A stretch of 64,000 nucleotides of DNA from Paenibacillus sp. RUD330 (GCF_002243345.2 NZ_CP022655.2:1924501-1988500), one strand, 5' to 3'. Shown: positions 50,188 to 60,091, numbered from the stretch's first letter. Notes: generated by a model from the letters alone, not told the origin. Numbers and translations: made by a program.

Positions 50188-51153
50188 ATGCCGCAACCAT
50201 CGGTTCAAAACGAACAGACTGCCGCCCAAGCCCCGGCCCGGTCCCGGCTTGCGGCTCGGCTAAGCCTGCTGTGGCAGCAAATCAAGGCCTCACGGCACAG
50301 CTATTTTCTCATGGCGCCTTATATGGCGCTGTTCTTCCTGTTCACCGTCGTGCCTGTCGTCATCTCGATTCTGCTCAGCTTCACTTATTTCAACATGCTG
50401 GAATTCCCGAAATTCATCGGCTGGCAGAACTATGTCCGTCTGTTCCTGGAGGACGACGTTTTTCTGATCGCCATCAAGAATACGATCCTGTTCGCGATCA
50501 TCACCGGGCCGATCAGCTATATCGCCTGCTTCGTCTTCGCATGGATCATCAACGAGCTTCCGCCCAAGCTGAGAGCGTTCATGACGCTCGTCTTCTACGC
50601 TCCGTCCATATCGGGCAACGTGTATTTCATCTGGCTGATGATCTTCTCCGGAGACCGCTACGGCATCGCGAACGGGCTGCTGATCAAGCTCGGCGTCATT
50701 CTGGAGCCGATCCTGTGGCTCAAGACGGAAGCCTACGTCATGCCCATCATCATTCTCGTCCAGCTGTGGCTCAGCCTCGGCACCGGCTTCCTGGCCTTCA
50801 TCGCCGGCCTGCAGACGGTAGACCGCACGCTGTATGAGGCCGGCGCCGTCGACGGCATCCGCAACCGCTGGCAGGAGCTCTGGTATATCACGCTGCCTTC
50901 GATGCGGCCTCAGCTGATGTTCGGAGCGGTCATCCAGCTGACAGCCTCGTTTGCGGTGGCCGACGTCTCGATCGCCCTGGCCGGCTTCCCGAGCGTGAAT
51001 TACGCCGCGGAGACCGTCGTCACGCATCTGATCGACTTCGGCACGAACCGGTTCGAGATGGGATATGCTTCGGCGATCGCGACCGTGCTTTTCCTCCTGA
51101 TGGTCGGCACGAATCTGCTCGTCCAAAAACTGCTTAGAAGGGTAGGGGAATAA
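50188..51153 (+). CDS. Sugar ABC transporter permease, LacF/UgpA type (pair 1)
   Basis: A 321-residue permease with six helices after a ~40-residue soluble tail. The ATPase-contact loop is LYEAGAVDGIRNRWQELWYI. The ATG at 50188 is behind GGGAGG; an in-frame TTG upstream lies within that site. It pairs with the gene starting 2 bases after its stop. Confidence 0.9.
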   Translation: MPQPSVQNEQTAAQAPARSRLAARLSLLWQQIKASRHSYFLMAPYMALFFLFTVVPVVISILLSFTYFNMLEFPKFIGWQNYVRLFLEDDVFLIAIKNTILFAIITGPISYIACFVFAWIINELPPKLRAFMTLVFYAPSISGNVYFIWLMIFSGDRYGIANGLLIKLGVILEPILWLKTEAYVMPIIILVQLWLSLGTGFLAFIAGLQTVDRTLYEAGAVDGIRNRWQELWYITLPSMRPQLMFGAVIQLTASFAVADVSIALAGFPSVNYAAETVVTHLIDFGTNRFEMGYASAIATVLFLLMVGTNLLVQKLLRRVGE

Positions 51154-51154
51154 C

Positions 51155-52018
51155 ATGGCTGCCATCCTTGCGCCGCGCAAGCGCGTCAATCGGTCGCTCT
51201 CCGGCAGCGTTTCGCTCTTCCTCCTGCTGCTGGTGTTCGGAGCGTTCATGGTGCTGCCCCTCATCTATGCCGTCAATAACGCGTTCAAGCCGCTGGATGA
51301 AATCTTTACGTTTCCGCCTACCCTGTTCGTCAAAAATCCAACGTTCAGCAATTTCACCGATCTGATGAATCTGCTCGGCAATACCTGGGTGCCGTTCACC
51401 CGGTATGCATTCAATACGATCTTCATTACCGGCCTCGGCATCGTCGGCCATGTGCTGCTCGCCTCGGCGGCAGCCTATCCGCTGGCGAAGCATGTCTTTC
51501 CGGGCAAGGGCTTCCTGTTCCAGATCGTCGTCCTGTCGCTCATGTTCACGCCTGCCGTGACGGCGATTCCGAATTATATGATCCTGTCCTGGCTCGGATG
51601 GATCGATACCTACTGGGCGGTCATCATTCCCGCCTTCGCCTACTCGCTGGGACTCTATCTCATGAAGCAGTTCATGGAGCAGATTCCCGACGCGCTGCTG
51701 GAGGCGGCGAAGATCGACGGAGCCAGCGAGTACCGCATCTGGTGGACCATCGTCATGCCCAACGTCAAGCCGGCCTGGCTGACGCTGATCATCCTGCTCT
51801 TCCAGATGCTGTGGGGCAGCGACGGCAACGGCTACATCTACAGCGAGCAGCTCAAGACGCTGCATTACGCCGCCGGGCAGATCGTCCAGGGCGGCATCGC
51901 ACGCGCCGGAGCCGGAGCCGCCGTCGCTCTCCTTCTGATGAGCGTGCCGATCACGCTGTTCGTATTTTCGCAGAGCCGCATCATCGAGACGATGGCGAGC
52001 TCGGGCATGAAGGATTAG
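51155..52018 (+). CDS. Sugar ABC transporter permease, MalG/LacG type (pair 1)
   Basis: A 287-residue permease with six helices. The ATPase-contact loop is LLEAAKIDGASEYRIWWTIV. AGGGG precedes the ATG. It forms an importer with the upstream permease. No ATPase gene is in the operon, so a shared MsmX-type ATPase is presumed. Confidence 0.9.
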   Translation: MAAILAPRKRVNRSLSGSVSLFLLLLVFGAFMVLPLIYAVNNAFKPLDEIFTFPPTLFVKNPTFSNFTDLMNLLGNTWVPFTRYAFNTIFITGLGIVGHVLLASAAAYPLAKHVFPGKGFLFQIVVLSLMFTPAVTAIPNYMILSWLGWIDTYWAVIIPAFAYSLGLYLMKQFMEQIPDALLEAAKIDGASEYRIWWTIVMPNVKPAWLTLIILLFQMLWGSDGNGYIYSEQLKTLHYAAGQIVQGGIARAGAGAAVALLLMSVPITLFVFSQSRIIETMASSGMKD

Positions 52019-52031
52019 GGGGAGAGAAGAC

Positions 52032-53489
52032 ATGGCCGTCAAAAAAAGCTTGCTTCTGCTCCTTGGCGCCTCGCTGCTGCTGGGCGGAGCGCTGCCCGCC
52101 GCCGCAGGCGCCCCGTATGAGAGCTATCTGTACAATTATTGGGGCGATGCGGTGCCCGCGCCGGACGCTTACATGCCGGATAAGGCTGTCACAGGCGACG
52201 ATCTGGGCATCGGCAGCTTCGCAGAGCCGTCCGATGTCGCCGTCTCTCCGGCCGGTGAGGTATTCATCCTGGACAGCGGCAACAAGCGCATAGTCGTGCT
52301 GGATCAGGAGTACCGGCTCAAGCGTGTGCTGGAGAGTTTTGACAACAACGGGACAGAAGATGGGTTCCAGGGGCCGTCCGGAATCTATGCCGACGAGGAA
52401 GGACTCCTCTATGTAGCGGATACGGCGGGCAAGCGGATCGTCGTCCTGAACGCAGAGGGGCGCTTGCAGCGGGTCGTCGACCATCCGCAGTCGGATATTC
52501 TGGCCTCAGGCTTCCAGTTCCTCCCGCTCAAGGTGACTGCCGACCGTGCGGGCCGCATCTATGCGGTCGCCCAAGGTGTATTCGAGGGCTTGATGCAGTT
52601 CGACGAGCAGGGCCGCTTCATCGGATATATCGGTACGAACAAGGTCAGGAGGGACTACCGCGAGTATATCTGGCGGCTGTTCTCCACGGATGCCCAGCGG
52701 GCTCAGGGCGTGCTGTTCGTGCCGACCGAGTTCTCGAATGCGGATGCCGATTACAAGGGCTTCCTGTATGCGACCAATATCGATCCGAACTCTACGGTTC
52801 CGATCAAGCGGTTGAATCCGTCCGGCGAGGATGTGCTGAAGCGCTTCGGCTACAACGACGTAAGAGGCGACCTGATCTATCGGACCTCCGTCGGACCCTC
52901 CAAAATGATCGACATCAAATTCATCGGCGACGGCATATACAGCGCGCTGGATGCCACCCAGAACCGAATCTTCACCTATGACGACGAAGGCCATCTGCTG
53001 TACGTGTTCGGCGGCAAGGGCAATCAGCTCGGCACGCTGAAGACGCCGGTGGCGGTCGAGAAGCTGGGAGGCGACCGCCTCGTGCTCGACCGGGGCAGAG
53101 CCAGCCTGGTCGTCTACAAGCCGACAGTCTACGGGGCTGCGATCAATGAAGCCGCGGCTCTTCATTACCGGGGAGAGGATGCGGAGGCGCTGGGCTTGTG
53201 GCGCAAGGTGCTGCAGCTCAATTCCAACTTCGACCTCGCGTACATCGGAATCGGCAAGGCTTATTTGATGGACAAGAACAACAAGGCCGCACTGGACTAT
53301 TTCAAGCTGGGCTCGGACAAAAAGAGCTATTCCGTGGCGTACAAGCGATACCGCAGGGAAATGATGAAGAAACATTTCGGCACCGCCCTTACGGCAGCCG
53401 TATCCGCCGCGGCGCTGCTGGCAGGTCTGAAGCTCGCGGCAGCCTGGAGGGGAAGGAGGGAACGGAATCGTGAAGCGAACCTACATTAA
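52032..53489 (+). CDS. Exported NHL/beta-propeller protein with TPR-like segment and C-terminal anchor
   Basis: A 485-residue protein. After a signal peptide (about 1-26) come NHL-type repeats such as FAEPSDVAVSPAGEVFILDS and FQGPSGIYADEEGLLYVADT, giving a six-bladed propeller over about 60-375. A TPR-like stretch (about 380-440: YRGEDAEALGLWRKVLQLNS) precedes one membrane helix (about 450-470) and a basic tail. The propeller thus faces outside. Its function is unknown; it lies between permeases and a YIP1 gene, so it may hold a transport or sensing complex. Confidence 0.82.
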   Translation: MAVKKSLLLLLGASLLLGGALPAAAGAPYESYLYNYWGDAVPAPDAYMPDKAVTGDDLGIGSFAEPSDVAVSPAGEVFILDSGNKRIVVLDQEYRLKRVLESFDNNGTEDGFQGPSGIYADEEGLLYVADTAGKRIVVLNAEGRLQRVVDHPQSDILASGFQFLPLKVTADRAGRIYAVAQGVFEGLMQFDEQGRFIGYIGTNKVRRDYREYIWRLFSTDAQRAQGVLFVPTEFSNADADYKGFLYATNIDPNSTVPIKRLNPSGEDVLKRFGYNDVRGDLIYRTSVGPSKMIDIKFIGDGIYSALDATQNRIFTYDDEGHLLYVFGGKGNQLGTLKTPVAVEKLGGDRLVLDRGRASLVVYKPTVYGAAINEAAALHYRGEDAEALGLWRKVLQLNSNFDLAYIGIGKAYLMDKNNKAALDYFKLGSDKKSYSVAYKRYRREMMKKHFGTALTAAVSAAALLAGLKLAAAWRGRRERNREANLH

Positions 53490-54090
53490 ATTTCCGCTGC
53501 ATCTGATCTTCCATCCGTTCGACGCCTTCTGGGATCTCAAAGCCGACAATAGAGGGCGGCTTGGCGTCGCTTTCTCCGCGCTGGGGCTGACGGCGCTGAC
53601 GATGGTGCTTCAGAAGCAGTACGCAGGCTTTCTGGTCAACGATTTCGATCCCAGGTCTATGAACAGCCTGATGGATATCCTTGCCGTCGTCGCGCCGTTC
53701 TTCCTGTGGTGCATCGCCAACTGGGCCGTAACGACGCTGATGGAAGGGGAGGGCAAGTTCAAGGAGATCGTCCTGGCGAGCGGCTACTCTCTCATTCCGA
53801 TTTTCCTCATCTACCTGCCCATGATCGCCGCGAGCCGGTTCATGGTCCAGGAAGAGACGTCATTCTACGACCTGTTCAATTCCATCGCCGTCGCCTGGTT
53901 CCTGCTGCTGCTGTTCATCGGCAACATGACGGTCCATCAGTATTCGGTCGTCAAGACCGTCGTCACCATGGCCCTGTCGGTCATCGTCATGGGAATCATC
54001 GTTTTCCTCGGCGCGCTCGTGCTCAGCATGCTGCAGCAGCTGGCCGACTTTCTCATCAATGTGTACCGTGAGCTTACTTATCGCACGTAA
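53470..54090 (+). CDS. YIP1 family integral membrane protein
   Basis: A 206-residue protein with five predicted helices and a short N-terminal amphipathic lead (FHPFDAFWDLKADNRGR), typical of the YIP1 fold. In eukaryotes YIP1 proteins act in vesicle traffic; bacterial members have no settled role. GTG start behind AAGGAGGG. It overlaps the propeller gene by 20 bases, so the two are translationally coupled and may form a complex. Confidence 0.83.
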   Translation: MKRTYIKFPLHLIFHPFDAFWDLKADNRGRLGVAFSALGLTALTMVLQKQYAGFLVNDFDPRSMNSLMDILAVVAPFFLWCIANWAVTTLMEGEGKFKEIVLASGYSLIPIFLIYLPMIAASRFMVQEETSFYDLFNSIAVAWFLLLLFIGNMTVHQYSVVKTVVTMALSVIVMGIIVFLGALVLSMLQQLADFLINVYRELTYRT

Positions 54091-54104
54091 AGGAGGCGGC
54101 AGCC

Positions 54105-56690
54105 GTGAACAAACGGCAAAAAACCTACACGGCGCTTGCCTGCGCATGCGCAGCGGCCATCGTCTTATCGGCGCTGCTGCTCGGCAGCCGGGGAGTTCCG
54201 GCTGCGGACTTGTCCGCTTATGCGGAGCCGTCCCGCGCAGCCGCCTCTGCGACGGCCGAGGCGGTGGCGCTGGCGTATCTGGACGGGGATGCGGACCCTG
54301 TGGAAGGCATGGGGCTGGTCGCCAAGGACGGCGGCATGTCCCTGTACTACAACGAGAAGACGACGGAGATCGCCGTCCGCGACGTCAACGGCCGAATCTG
54401 GTACAGCAACCCGCCAGGACGCGTGGAGGACAGCCTGGCCTCCGGCTACGAGAAGGAATCGCTGGCCTCGCAGCTGAGCGTCCAGTTCCGCGATTCGGTC
54501 GGCACGAACCAGATCTACACCAACTACGCCCGCAGCATCAGCGGCGGCCAGTTCAAGGCGGCTTCGATCGAGGGCGGCATCCGGATCGAGTACACGCTCG
54601 GAGACACTTCCCTCGGCATCAACGCTCTCCCCAGGCTCATCTCCAGGAAGCGGCTGGAGGAGAAGGTCGTCTCCAGGCTGGAGCCGGCGCTCGCCAAGTA
54701 CGTATCGGCGCGCTATTATGCTTCCGAAGCGAACCCTGAAGTGCTGGAGAGGCTTGACGGCCAAATATCCAAAAAGCTCGTGCTCGACAAGATGGTCGAT
54801 GCCTTCGAGAAGGCGGGGTATGCCGCCGACGACCTGGCGGCGGACAATGCCGAGAACGGAATCGGGGATGGGGAGGGCAGCGACAAGCCGAGCTTCACGA
54901 TTCCGGTGGAATACAGGCTCGACCGCGGCAGCCTGCTCGTCACCGTGCCGCTCGGCCAGCTGCAGGAAAGCGGCCCCTTCCGCCTCCGCAGCCTCGATCT
55001 GCTGTCCTACTTCGGGGCGGCGGACGACAAGGCGGAAGGATACATGCTCGTTCCCGACGGCTCGGGCAGCCTGATCAACCTGAACAACGGCAAGGTCGCT
55101 CAGGAGCAATATGTCCAGCGGGTATACGGCTCCGACCGCAACGACAACAGCCGGACCCGCGGACAGGTGAGCGAGGATGCGAAGCTTCCGGTTTTCGGCA
55201 TGAAGAGCGGAGACGGGGGCTGGTTCGCCGTCATCGAGAAGGGCGATGCCATCGCCAGCATTGCCGCCGATATCGGCGGCAGGCAGAGCAGCTACAACCA
55301 TGTATTCGGCAGCTTCGCTCTTCGCGGCGAGGATGAGCTGGAGATGTACACCGGCCAGAAGATGCAGGAGATTCAGCTGCTGTCCGAGGAGCGCTACCGG
55401 GGAGACGTCGAGATCCGCTACAGCTTCCTCGGCGGAGCAGAAGCGAGCTATTCCGGCATGGCCCGACTATACCAGCGGCAGCTGGAGGAGCGGGGCGCGC
55501 TGAGGCGGCTCGATGGGGAGAGCCCGCTTCCCTTTTTCCTGGACGTCATCGGAACGGTAGACAAGCGGGCGTCGCTGGCCGGCGTCCCTTACCGCGAGAC
55601 GACAGCGCTCACTACCTTCAAGCAAGCCGGCGAGATGCACAGCTTGCTGCGGGAGAACGGCGTCACGGCCGTGCAGATGCGCTATCTCGGCTGGTTCGGA
55701 GGAGGCGTCAACCACCATTCGCCTTCTTCGGTCAGAATCGACTCCGAGGCGGGCAGCGCAGCCGGGCTGAGGTCGCTGGCGAAACAGCTGGATGGCGGAG
55801 GAGGCATGCTGTTCCCGGATGTCGCTTTCCAGACGGCATATAAAAATGACCGGGGTTTCGCCCCGGCCTCCGATGCGGCCAGATTCGTGACCAAAGAGCA
55901 GGCGAAGCTGTATCCGTACAATCCTGCGCTGAGCCGCATGGACAGCACGAAGCCGGCTTATTACCTGCTGTCCCCGGCCAAGCTTCCTTATTATGTCGGC
56001 GAGTTCAGCTCTGATTACGGCAAGCTCGGCATCGGATCGCTGTCGCTGCGGGATCTTGGCGGCGAGCTGGCAGCCGACTACAGGGACAGCCGGCCTGTAT
56101 TCCGCGAGACGGCCAAGGCTATCGCCAAGGAGCAGCTCGGAAAGCTGAAGCTGGCCTATCCGCAGCTGCTCATCCAGTCTCCGAATGCCTATGCGCTTCC
56201 ATTCAGCAGCCGGCTGGTCGGCGTTCCGTCCGGCTCCAGCGGCTTTACTCTGACGGACGAAGCCATCCCCTTTTATCAAATGGTGCTCCATGGCTACGCC
56301 GATTACGCGGGCGAGCCGATGAACCGCTCCGGCGACTCCGATCTGCGGCTGCAGCTCCTGAAAAGCCTCGAGCTCGGAGCGGCTCCGCGCTTCGAGTGGA
56401 GCTGGCTGCCATCTTCGGCGCTCAAGCTGACCGATTTCGAGCAGCTATACTCAACCGGATACGAGGCTTGGCTGGCTGATGCGGCCGAGCTGTACAAGGA
56501 GGCGGACAAGGTTCTCGGTCCACTGCGAGGGGTGAGGATCAAGAGTCATGAGATCATCAAGGAAGGGCTCGTCCTGGTCAGCTATGAGAACGGAGCATGG
56601 GTCGCCGTCAATTACACGAAGCGATCTGCCACGGTAGGCGGCGTGACGATAGAGCCGGAAAGCTACGCGACGGGAGGGACGGCTGGATGA
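54105..56690 (+). CDS. DUF5696 domain protein (large exported protein)
   Basis: An 861-residue exported protein. It has an N-terminal signal or anchor helix (about 9-31) and a long beta-rich first half (MSLYYNEKTTEIAVRDVNGR). The second half resembles a (beta/alpha)8 glycoside-hydrolase-like barrel (GVTAVQMRYLGWFGGGVNHH; GGMLFPDVAFQTAYKN). This matches my recollection of DUF5696, found in Paenibacillus beside YIP1, NHL and sugar permease genes. I cannot identify catalytic residues with confidence. GTG start behind AAAGGAGG. The stop overlaps the next permease start (ATGA). Confidence 0.78.
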   Translation: MNKRQKTYTALACACAAAIVLSALLLGSRGVPAADLSAYAEPSRAAASATAEAVALAYLDGDADPVEGMGLVAKDGGMSLYYNEKTTEIAVRDVNGRIWYSNPPGRVEDSLASGYEKESLASQLSVQFRDSVGTNQIYTNYARSISGGQFKAASIEGGIRIEYTLGDTSLGINALPRLISRKRLEEKVVSRLEPALAKYVSARYYASEANPEVLERLDGQISKKLVLDKMVDAFEKAGYAADDLAADNAENGIGDGEGSDKPSFTIPVEYRLDRGSLLVTVPLGQLQESGPFRLRSLDLLSYFGAADDKAEGYMLVPDGSGSLINLNNGKVAQEQYVQRVYGSDRNDNSRTRGQVSEDAKLPVFGMKSGDGGWFAVIEKGDAIASIAADIGGRQSSYNHVFGSFALRGEDELEMYTGQKMQEIQLLSEERYRGDVEIRYSFLGGAEASYSGMARLYQRQLEERGALRRLDGESPLPFFLDVIGTVDKRASLAGVPYRETTALTTFKQAGEMHSLLRENGVTAVQMRYLGWFGGGVNHHSPSSVRIDSEAGSAAGLRSLAKQLDGGGGMLFPDVAFQTAYKNDRGFAPASDAARFVTKEQAKLYPYNPALSRMDSTKPAYYLLSPAKLPYYVGEFSSDYGKLGIGSLSLRDLGGELAADYRDSRPVFRETAKAIAKEQLGKLKLAYPQLLIQSPNAYALPFSSRLVGVPSGSSGFTLTDEAIPFYQMVLHGYADYAGEPMNRSGDSDLRLQLLKSLELGAAPRFEWSWLPSSALKLTDFEQLYSTGYEAWLADAAELYKEADKVLGPLRGVRIKSHEIIKEGLVLVSYENGAWVAVNYTKRSATVGGVTIEPESYATGGTAG

Positions 56691-57586
56691 AGACGATCGG
56701 AATCTCTTTTCGCACGCGCAGGACGCTGCTTGGCCTTGCCTTCATCTCTCCTTGGCTGGCTGGCTTCCTGCTTCTGTTCGCGGTGCCGCTGGTCCAATCC
56801 CTGCGCTTCAGCTTCAGCAAGCTGAGCATTGCGCCGGAAGGATACGCTCTTGAACCGATCGGCTGGGCCAACTTCAAGGAATCGCTGTTCGTCCATGCGA
56901 GCTTCAACCGGGTGCTGGCGGATTCCATCGCCCAGATGGCTCTCAACGTGCCGATGATCCTGTTTTTCAGCCTGTTCACGGCGACGCTGCTGAATCAGAA
57001 GTTCCGCGGACGGGCCCTTGCCCGGTCGGTGTTCTTCCTCCCTGTCATTCTGGCATCAAGCGCGGTGGCCGCAGCGGAGTCGGCCGGACTCATCAACCTG
57101 ATGGGAGATGCCAACGCCATCGAGGCTACTAGCGGAGCGGGGGTTTCCTACAATATTCTGTCCATGGTGCGCATGCTTTCGGATGTCGGCATTCCTTCCG
57201 CGTTCACCGACTATATCGTGGAAGCGATTCTGCGGATCTATGAAATCATCAGCAGCTCCGGCGTGCAGATTCTGATCTTCATCGCCGCGCTTCAGTCCGT
57301 GCCGGGCTCCATGTATGAGGTAGCCAAGATCGAAGGAGCAACCGCCTACGAGTCCTTCTGGAAGATTACGTTCCCGATGGTCAGCCCGCTGATTCTGACG
57401 AATGTGATCTATACGGTCATTGATTCCTTTGCCGGCAGCCCCGTAACCAAAATCATCTACGAGACGGCCTTCAAGACGCAGAACTTCGGCCTCAGCTCGT
57501 CCATGGCCTGGCTGTACACGCTTGTCGTGGGCGTCCTGCTGATCGTCATCGGATGGGTGCTGTCGCGCCGCATTCACTACCATTAA
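56687..57586 (+). CDS. Sugar ABC transporter permease, UgpA/MsmF type (pair 2)
   Basis: A 299-residue permease with six helices. The ATPase-contact region is MYEVAKIEGATAYESFWKIT. It starts at ATG 56687, overlapping the DUF5696 stop by 4 bases and preceded by GGGAGGG. It is the first member of a second permease pair in the same operon. Confidence 0.9.
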   Translation: MKTIGISFRTRRTLLGLAFISPWLAGFLLLFAVPLVQSLRFSFSKLSIAPEGYALEPIGWANFKESLFVHASFNRVLADSIAQMALNVPMILFFSLFTATLLNQKFRGRALARSVFFLPVILASSAVAAAESAGLINLMGDANAIEATSGAGVSYNILSMVRMLSDVGIPSAFTDYIVEAILRIYEIISSSGVQILIFIAALQSVPGSMYEVAKIEGATAYESFWKITFPMVSPLILTNVIYTVIDSFAGSPVTKIIYETAFKTQNFGLSSSMAWLYTLVVGVLLIVIGWVLSRRIHYH

Positions 57587-57609
57587 TGAATTCACAGGGG
57601 GTGCAGGGC

Positions 57610-58632
57610 ATGGCAGCCGATCCGGCCCGTTCGATTCCTTCCGGCATCCGCAAGATGAGCTCCGGCTCTATCCGGCTCAAGAAAGCAGGCGGCCAGGCGT
57701 CGGACATCTTATCCTTCATTTTCAGGTATGCGCTTGTCATTGGCATATCGTTCATCATCCTCTATCCGATCCTGCTCAAGATCTCCGTCGCCTTCAAGGA
57801 CAAGATCGACCTGTACGATCCGACGATTTTTGTCATTCCGAAGCATTACACGCTGGACAATATCCGGATGGCGATGCAGATCATGGACTATGGTCCGCTG
57901 CTGGCCAACACGCTGCTGTTCGTCGCTGTGACGACAGCTCTGACGACGGCGTCCTGCGCGCTGGCCGGCTACGGCTTCGCCCGGTTTTCTTTCCCGGGCA
58001 GCAATGTGCTCTTCGCGCTCGTCATCCTGACCATTCTGGTGCCGACAAGCACATTGATGGTGCCGATGTACCTGCATTTCCGCAGCTTCGACCTGTTCGG
58101 CCTCTATGAGCGGGTAAGCGGCCATTCCGGCGTGAATCTGCTCAACACCTATTGGCCGTCCATCATTACGGCGGCGACGGCTATGGGACTGAAGGCGGGA
58201 CTGTTCATCTACATCTTCCGGCAGTTTTTCAAAGGCATGCCCAAGGAGATCGAGGAAGCCGCCCTGATCGACGGCGCAGGCGGAATCCGCACGTTTACCG
58301 GCATCATGCTGCCCAATGCGGTTTCTCCGCTCATTACGGTCATCCTGTTCTCGTTTGTATGGCAGTACAACGACACGCTCTATACCTCCCTCTTCATGAG
58401 CGAAAGCGCGCTGATGCCGTTGAAGGTGGCTTCGCTGCCGGCGCAGGCCAATCAGCTCATTCCTCAGCTGATGGGCTATGCGTCCAGCTCCGGCATCAAA
58501 TCCGATCCCAACCATGTCGCCATGATCGTCGATACGGGCATTCTGCTCGCGATCGCGCCGCTCATCCTGCTGTATCTGGCCGTGCAGCGATACTTTGTGG
58601 AAAGCATCGAGCGCTCAGGCATCATTGGATGA
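57610..58632 (+). CDS. Sugar ABC transporter permease, MalG type (pair 2)
   Basis: A 340-residue permease with six helices after an N-terminal soluble tail of ~40 residues. The ATPase-contact loop is IEEAALIDGAGGIRTFTGIM. I chose the ATG at 57610 because AGGGGG lies 8 bases upstream; the ATG at 57589 has no such site. Partner of the upstream permease. Why the operon needs two permease pairs is unclear; one may serve each SBP. Confidence 0.9.
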   Translation: MAADPARSIPSGIRKMSSGSIRLKKAGGQASDILSFIFRYALVIGISFIILYPILLKISVAFKDKIDLYDPTIFVIPKHYTLDNIRMAMQIMDYGPLLANTLLFVAVTTALTTASCALAGYGFARFSFPGSNVLFALVILTILVPTSTLMVPMYLHFRSFDLFGLYERVSGHSGVNLLNTYWPSIITAATAMGLKAGLFIYIFRQFFKGMPKEIEEAALIDGAGGIRTFTGIMLPNAVSPLITVILFSFVWQYNDTLYTSLFMSESALMPLKVASLPAQANQLIPQLMGYASSSGIKSDPNHVAMIVDTGILLAIAPLILLYLAVQRYFVESIERSGIIG

Positions 58633-58654
58633 CCGCCGCTGGGGAGGAGTCGGG

Positions 58655-60091
58655 ATGAACAGGAAGCTCCGCCGCTTGCTGGCGGCCGCTGCGCTGGTCC
58701 TGATCGGAGGAGCAGAGCCGTTGTTCAACGGGCTGCTTCGCGGACAGCAGCCTACGGCGATTCGTCTTGAAGCGGAGGACGGCGAGCTGGCAGGTCCGTC
58801 GGTTGGCACGGATGCGGCCGGATATTCCGGCGCCGGTTATGTTACCGGCTTCGTCGCCGAAGGCGATGCCGTCGTATTCAAGCTGGAGGCGGCCAAGTCC
58901 GGACTGTACGAGATCCGGCTCGGCTACCGTTCGGACAGCGGCGACAAAAGGACGAATCTGGGCTTGAACGGAGAGCCTCTCGGCGAAATCTTCTTAAAGC
59001 AGAGCGGCGGTTTTACTGAAACATCCGCAGGAAAGGCGCTTCTGCGCCAAGGAGAAAACCGGATCGTGCTCTCCCGCGGATGGGGCTATTACGACATCGA
59101 TTACTTGACCTACAAGGAGACGAAGCCTGTGAAAGCCCCACGTATCGACGGCAGCCTGGTCAACAAGAACGCAACGCCCGAGGCGAAGCGGCTGATGCGC
59201 TTTCTGGCGGTCAGCTTCGGCAAGGCGACCCTGTCCGGCCAGCAGGAATACAGCAATCTGGGCTGGATCCATGAGCTTACGGGCAAGCAGCCGGCGGTGA
59301 TGGGCTTCGACCTGATCGAGTATTCGCCCTCCCGCGTCATACGGGGGGCGCATTCGCAGGAGATCGAGCATATGCTCGACTGGCATGCCAAGGGCGGGAT
59401 CGCGACGTTATGCTGGCATTGGAACGCACCCAAGGACCTGATCGACGAGCCGGGCAAAGAATGGTGGAGCGGCTTCTATACACGGGCGACAACCTTCGAC
59501 GTGGAGAAGGCGATGGACGATCCGCAGTCGGTGGAGCATAAGCTGCTCCTGAGCGACATCGAGGCCGTCGCTGTCCAGCTGCAACGTCTGTACGACGCGA
59601 AGGTTCCGGTATTATGGCGTCCGCTCCATGAGGCGGAGGGAGGCTGGTTCTGGTGGGGAGCGAAAGGGCCTGAACCGGCCAAGAAGCTGTACCGGCTCCT
59701 ATACGACAAGCTGGCGATCGAGCATGGCTTCGACAACCTCATCTGGGTATGGAACTCTGAGGATCCGAAGTGGTACCCCGGGGACGATGTCGTCGATATC
59801 GTCAGCGTCGATCATTATCCTGAGCCCGGCGATCATGGAGCGGTGAATGGACGGTTCGAGAAGCTTGTCCAGCTGAGCGGCGGCCATAAGCTGATCGCGT
59901 TGGCGGAAAACGGCGCCATTCCCGATCCGGATCAGATGAAGATGCATGGCGCCTTCTGGAGCTGGTTCTGCACCTGGACCGGAGAGTTTCTCCAGGACGG
60001 CAGGCACAACAATCCGGATTTCCTTCGGAAGGTGTATGCGGATGAGAGAGTCGTTACGCTCGACGAGCTGCCCTGGAATAAGGAAGGATAG
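58655..60091 (+). CDS. GH26 family beta-mannanase-like enzyme with N-terminal CBM35-like module
   Basis: A 478-residue exported enzyme. A signal peptide-like start (about 1-28) is followed by a CBM35/CBM6-type module (about 33-150: RLEAEDGELAGPSVGTDAAG; YEIRLGYRS). The GH26 barrel comes next. The acid/base Glu is residue 326 in WRPLHEAEGGWFWWG and the nucleophile Glu is residue 418 in IALAENGAIP. GH26 enzymes mostly hydrolyse beta-1,4-mannans. The ATG at 58655 is behind GGGGAGGAG. It is the last gene of the operon and the best clue to its substrate. Confidence 0.92.
   Translation: MNRKLRRLLAAAALVLIGGAEPLFNGLLRGQQPTAIRLEAEDGELAGPSVGTDAAGYSGAGYVTGFVAEGDAVVFKLEAAKSGLYEIRLGYRSDSGDKRTNLGLNGEPLGEIFLKQSGGFTETSAGKALLRQGENRIVLSRGWGYYDIDYLTYKETKPVKAPRIDGSLVNKNATPEAKRLMRFLAVSFGKATLSGQQEYSNLGWIHELTGKQPAVMGFDLIEYSPSRVIRGAHSQEIEHMLDWHAKGGIATLCWHWNAPKDLIDEPGKEWWSGFYTRATTFDVEKAMDDPQSVEHKLLLSDIEAVAVQLQRLYDAKVPVLWRPLHEAEGGWFWWGAKGPEPAKKLYRLLYDKLAIEHGFDNLIWVWNSEDPKWYPGDDVVDIVSVDHYPEPGDHGAVNGRFEKLVQLSGGHKLIALAENGAIPDPDQMKMHGAFWSWFCTWTGEFLQDGRHNNPDFLRKVYADERVVTLDELPWNKEG

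Noticed and set aside
47881-50229. A 782-codon minus-strand open frame inside the large SBP gene
   Set aside because: Antisense shadow without start signals.
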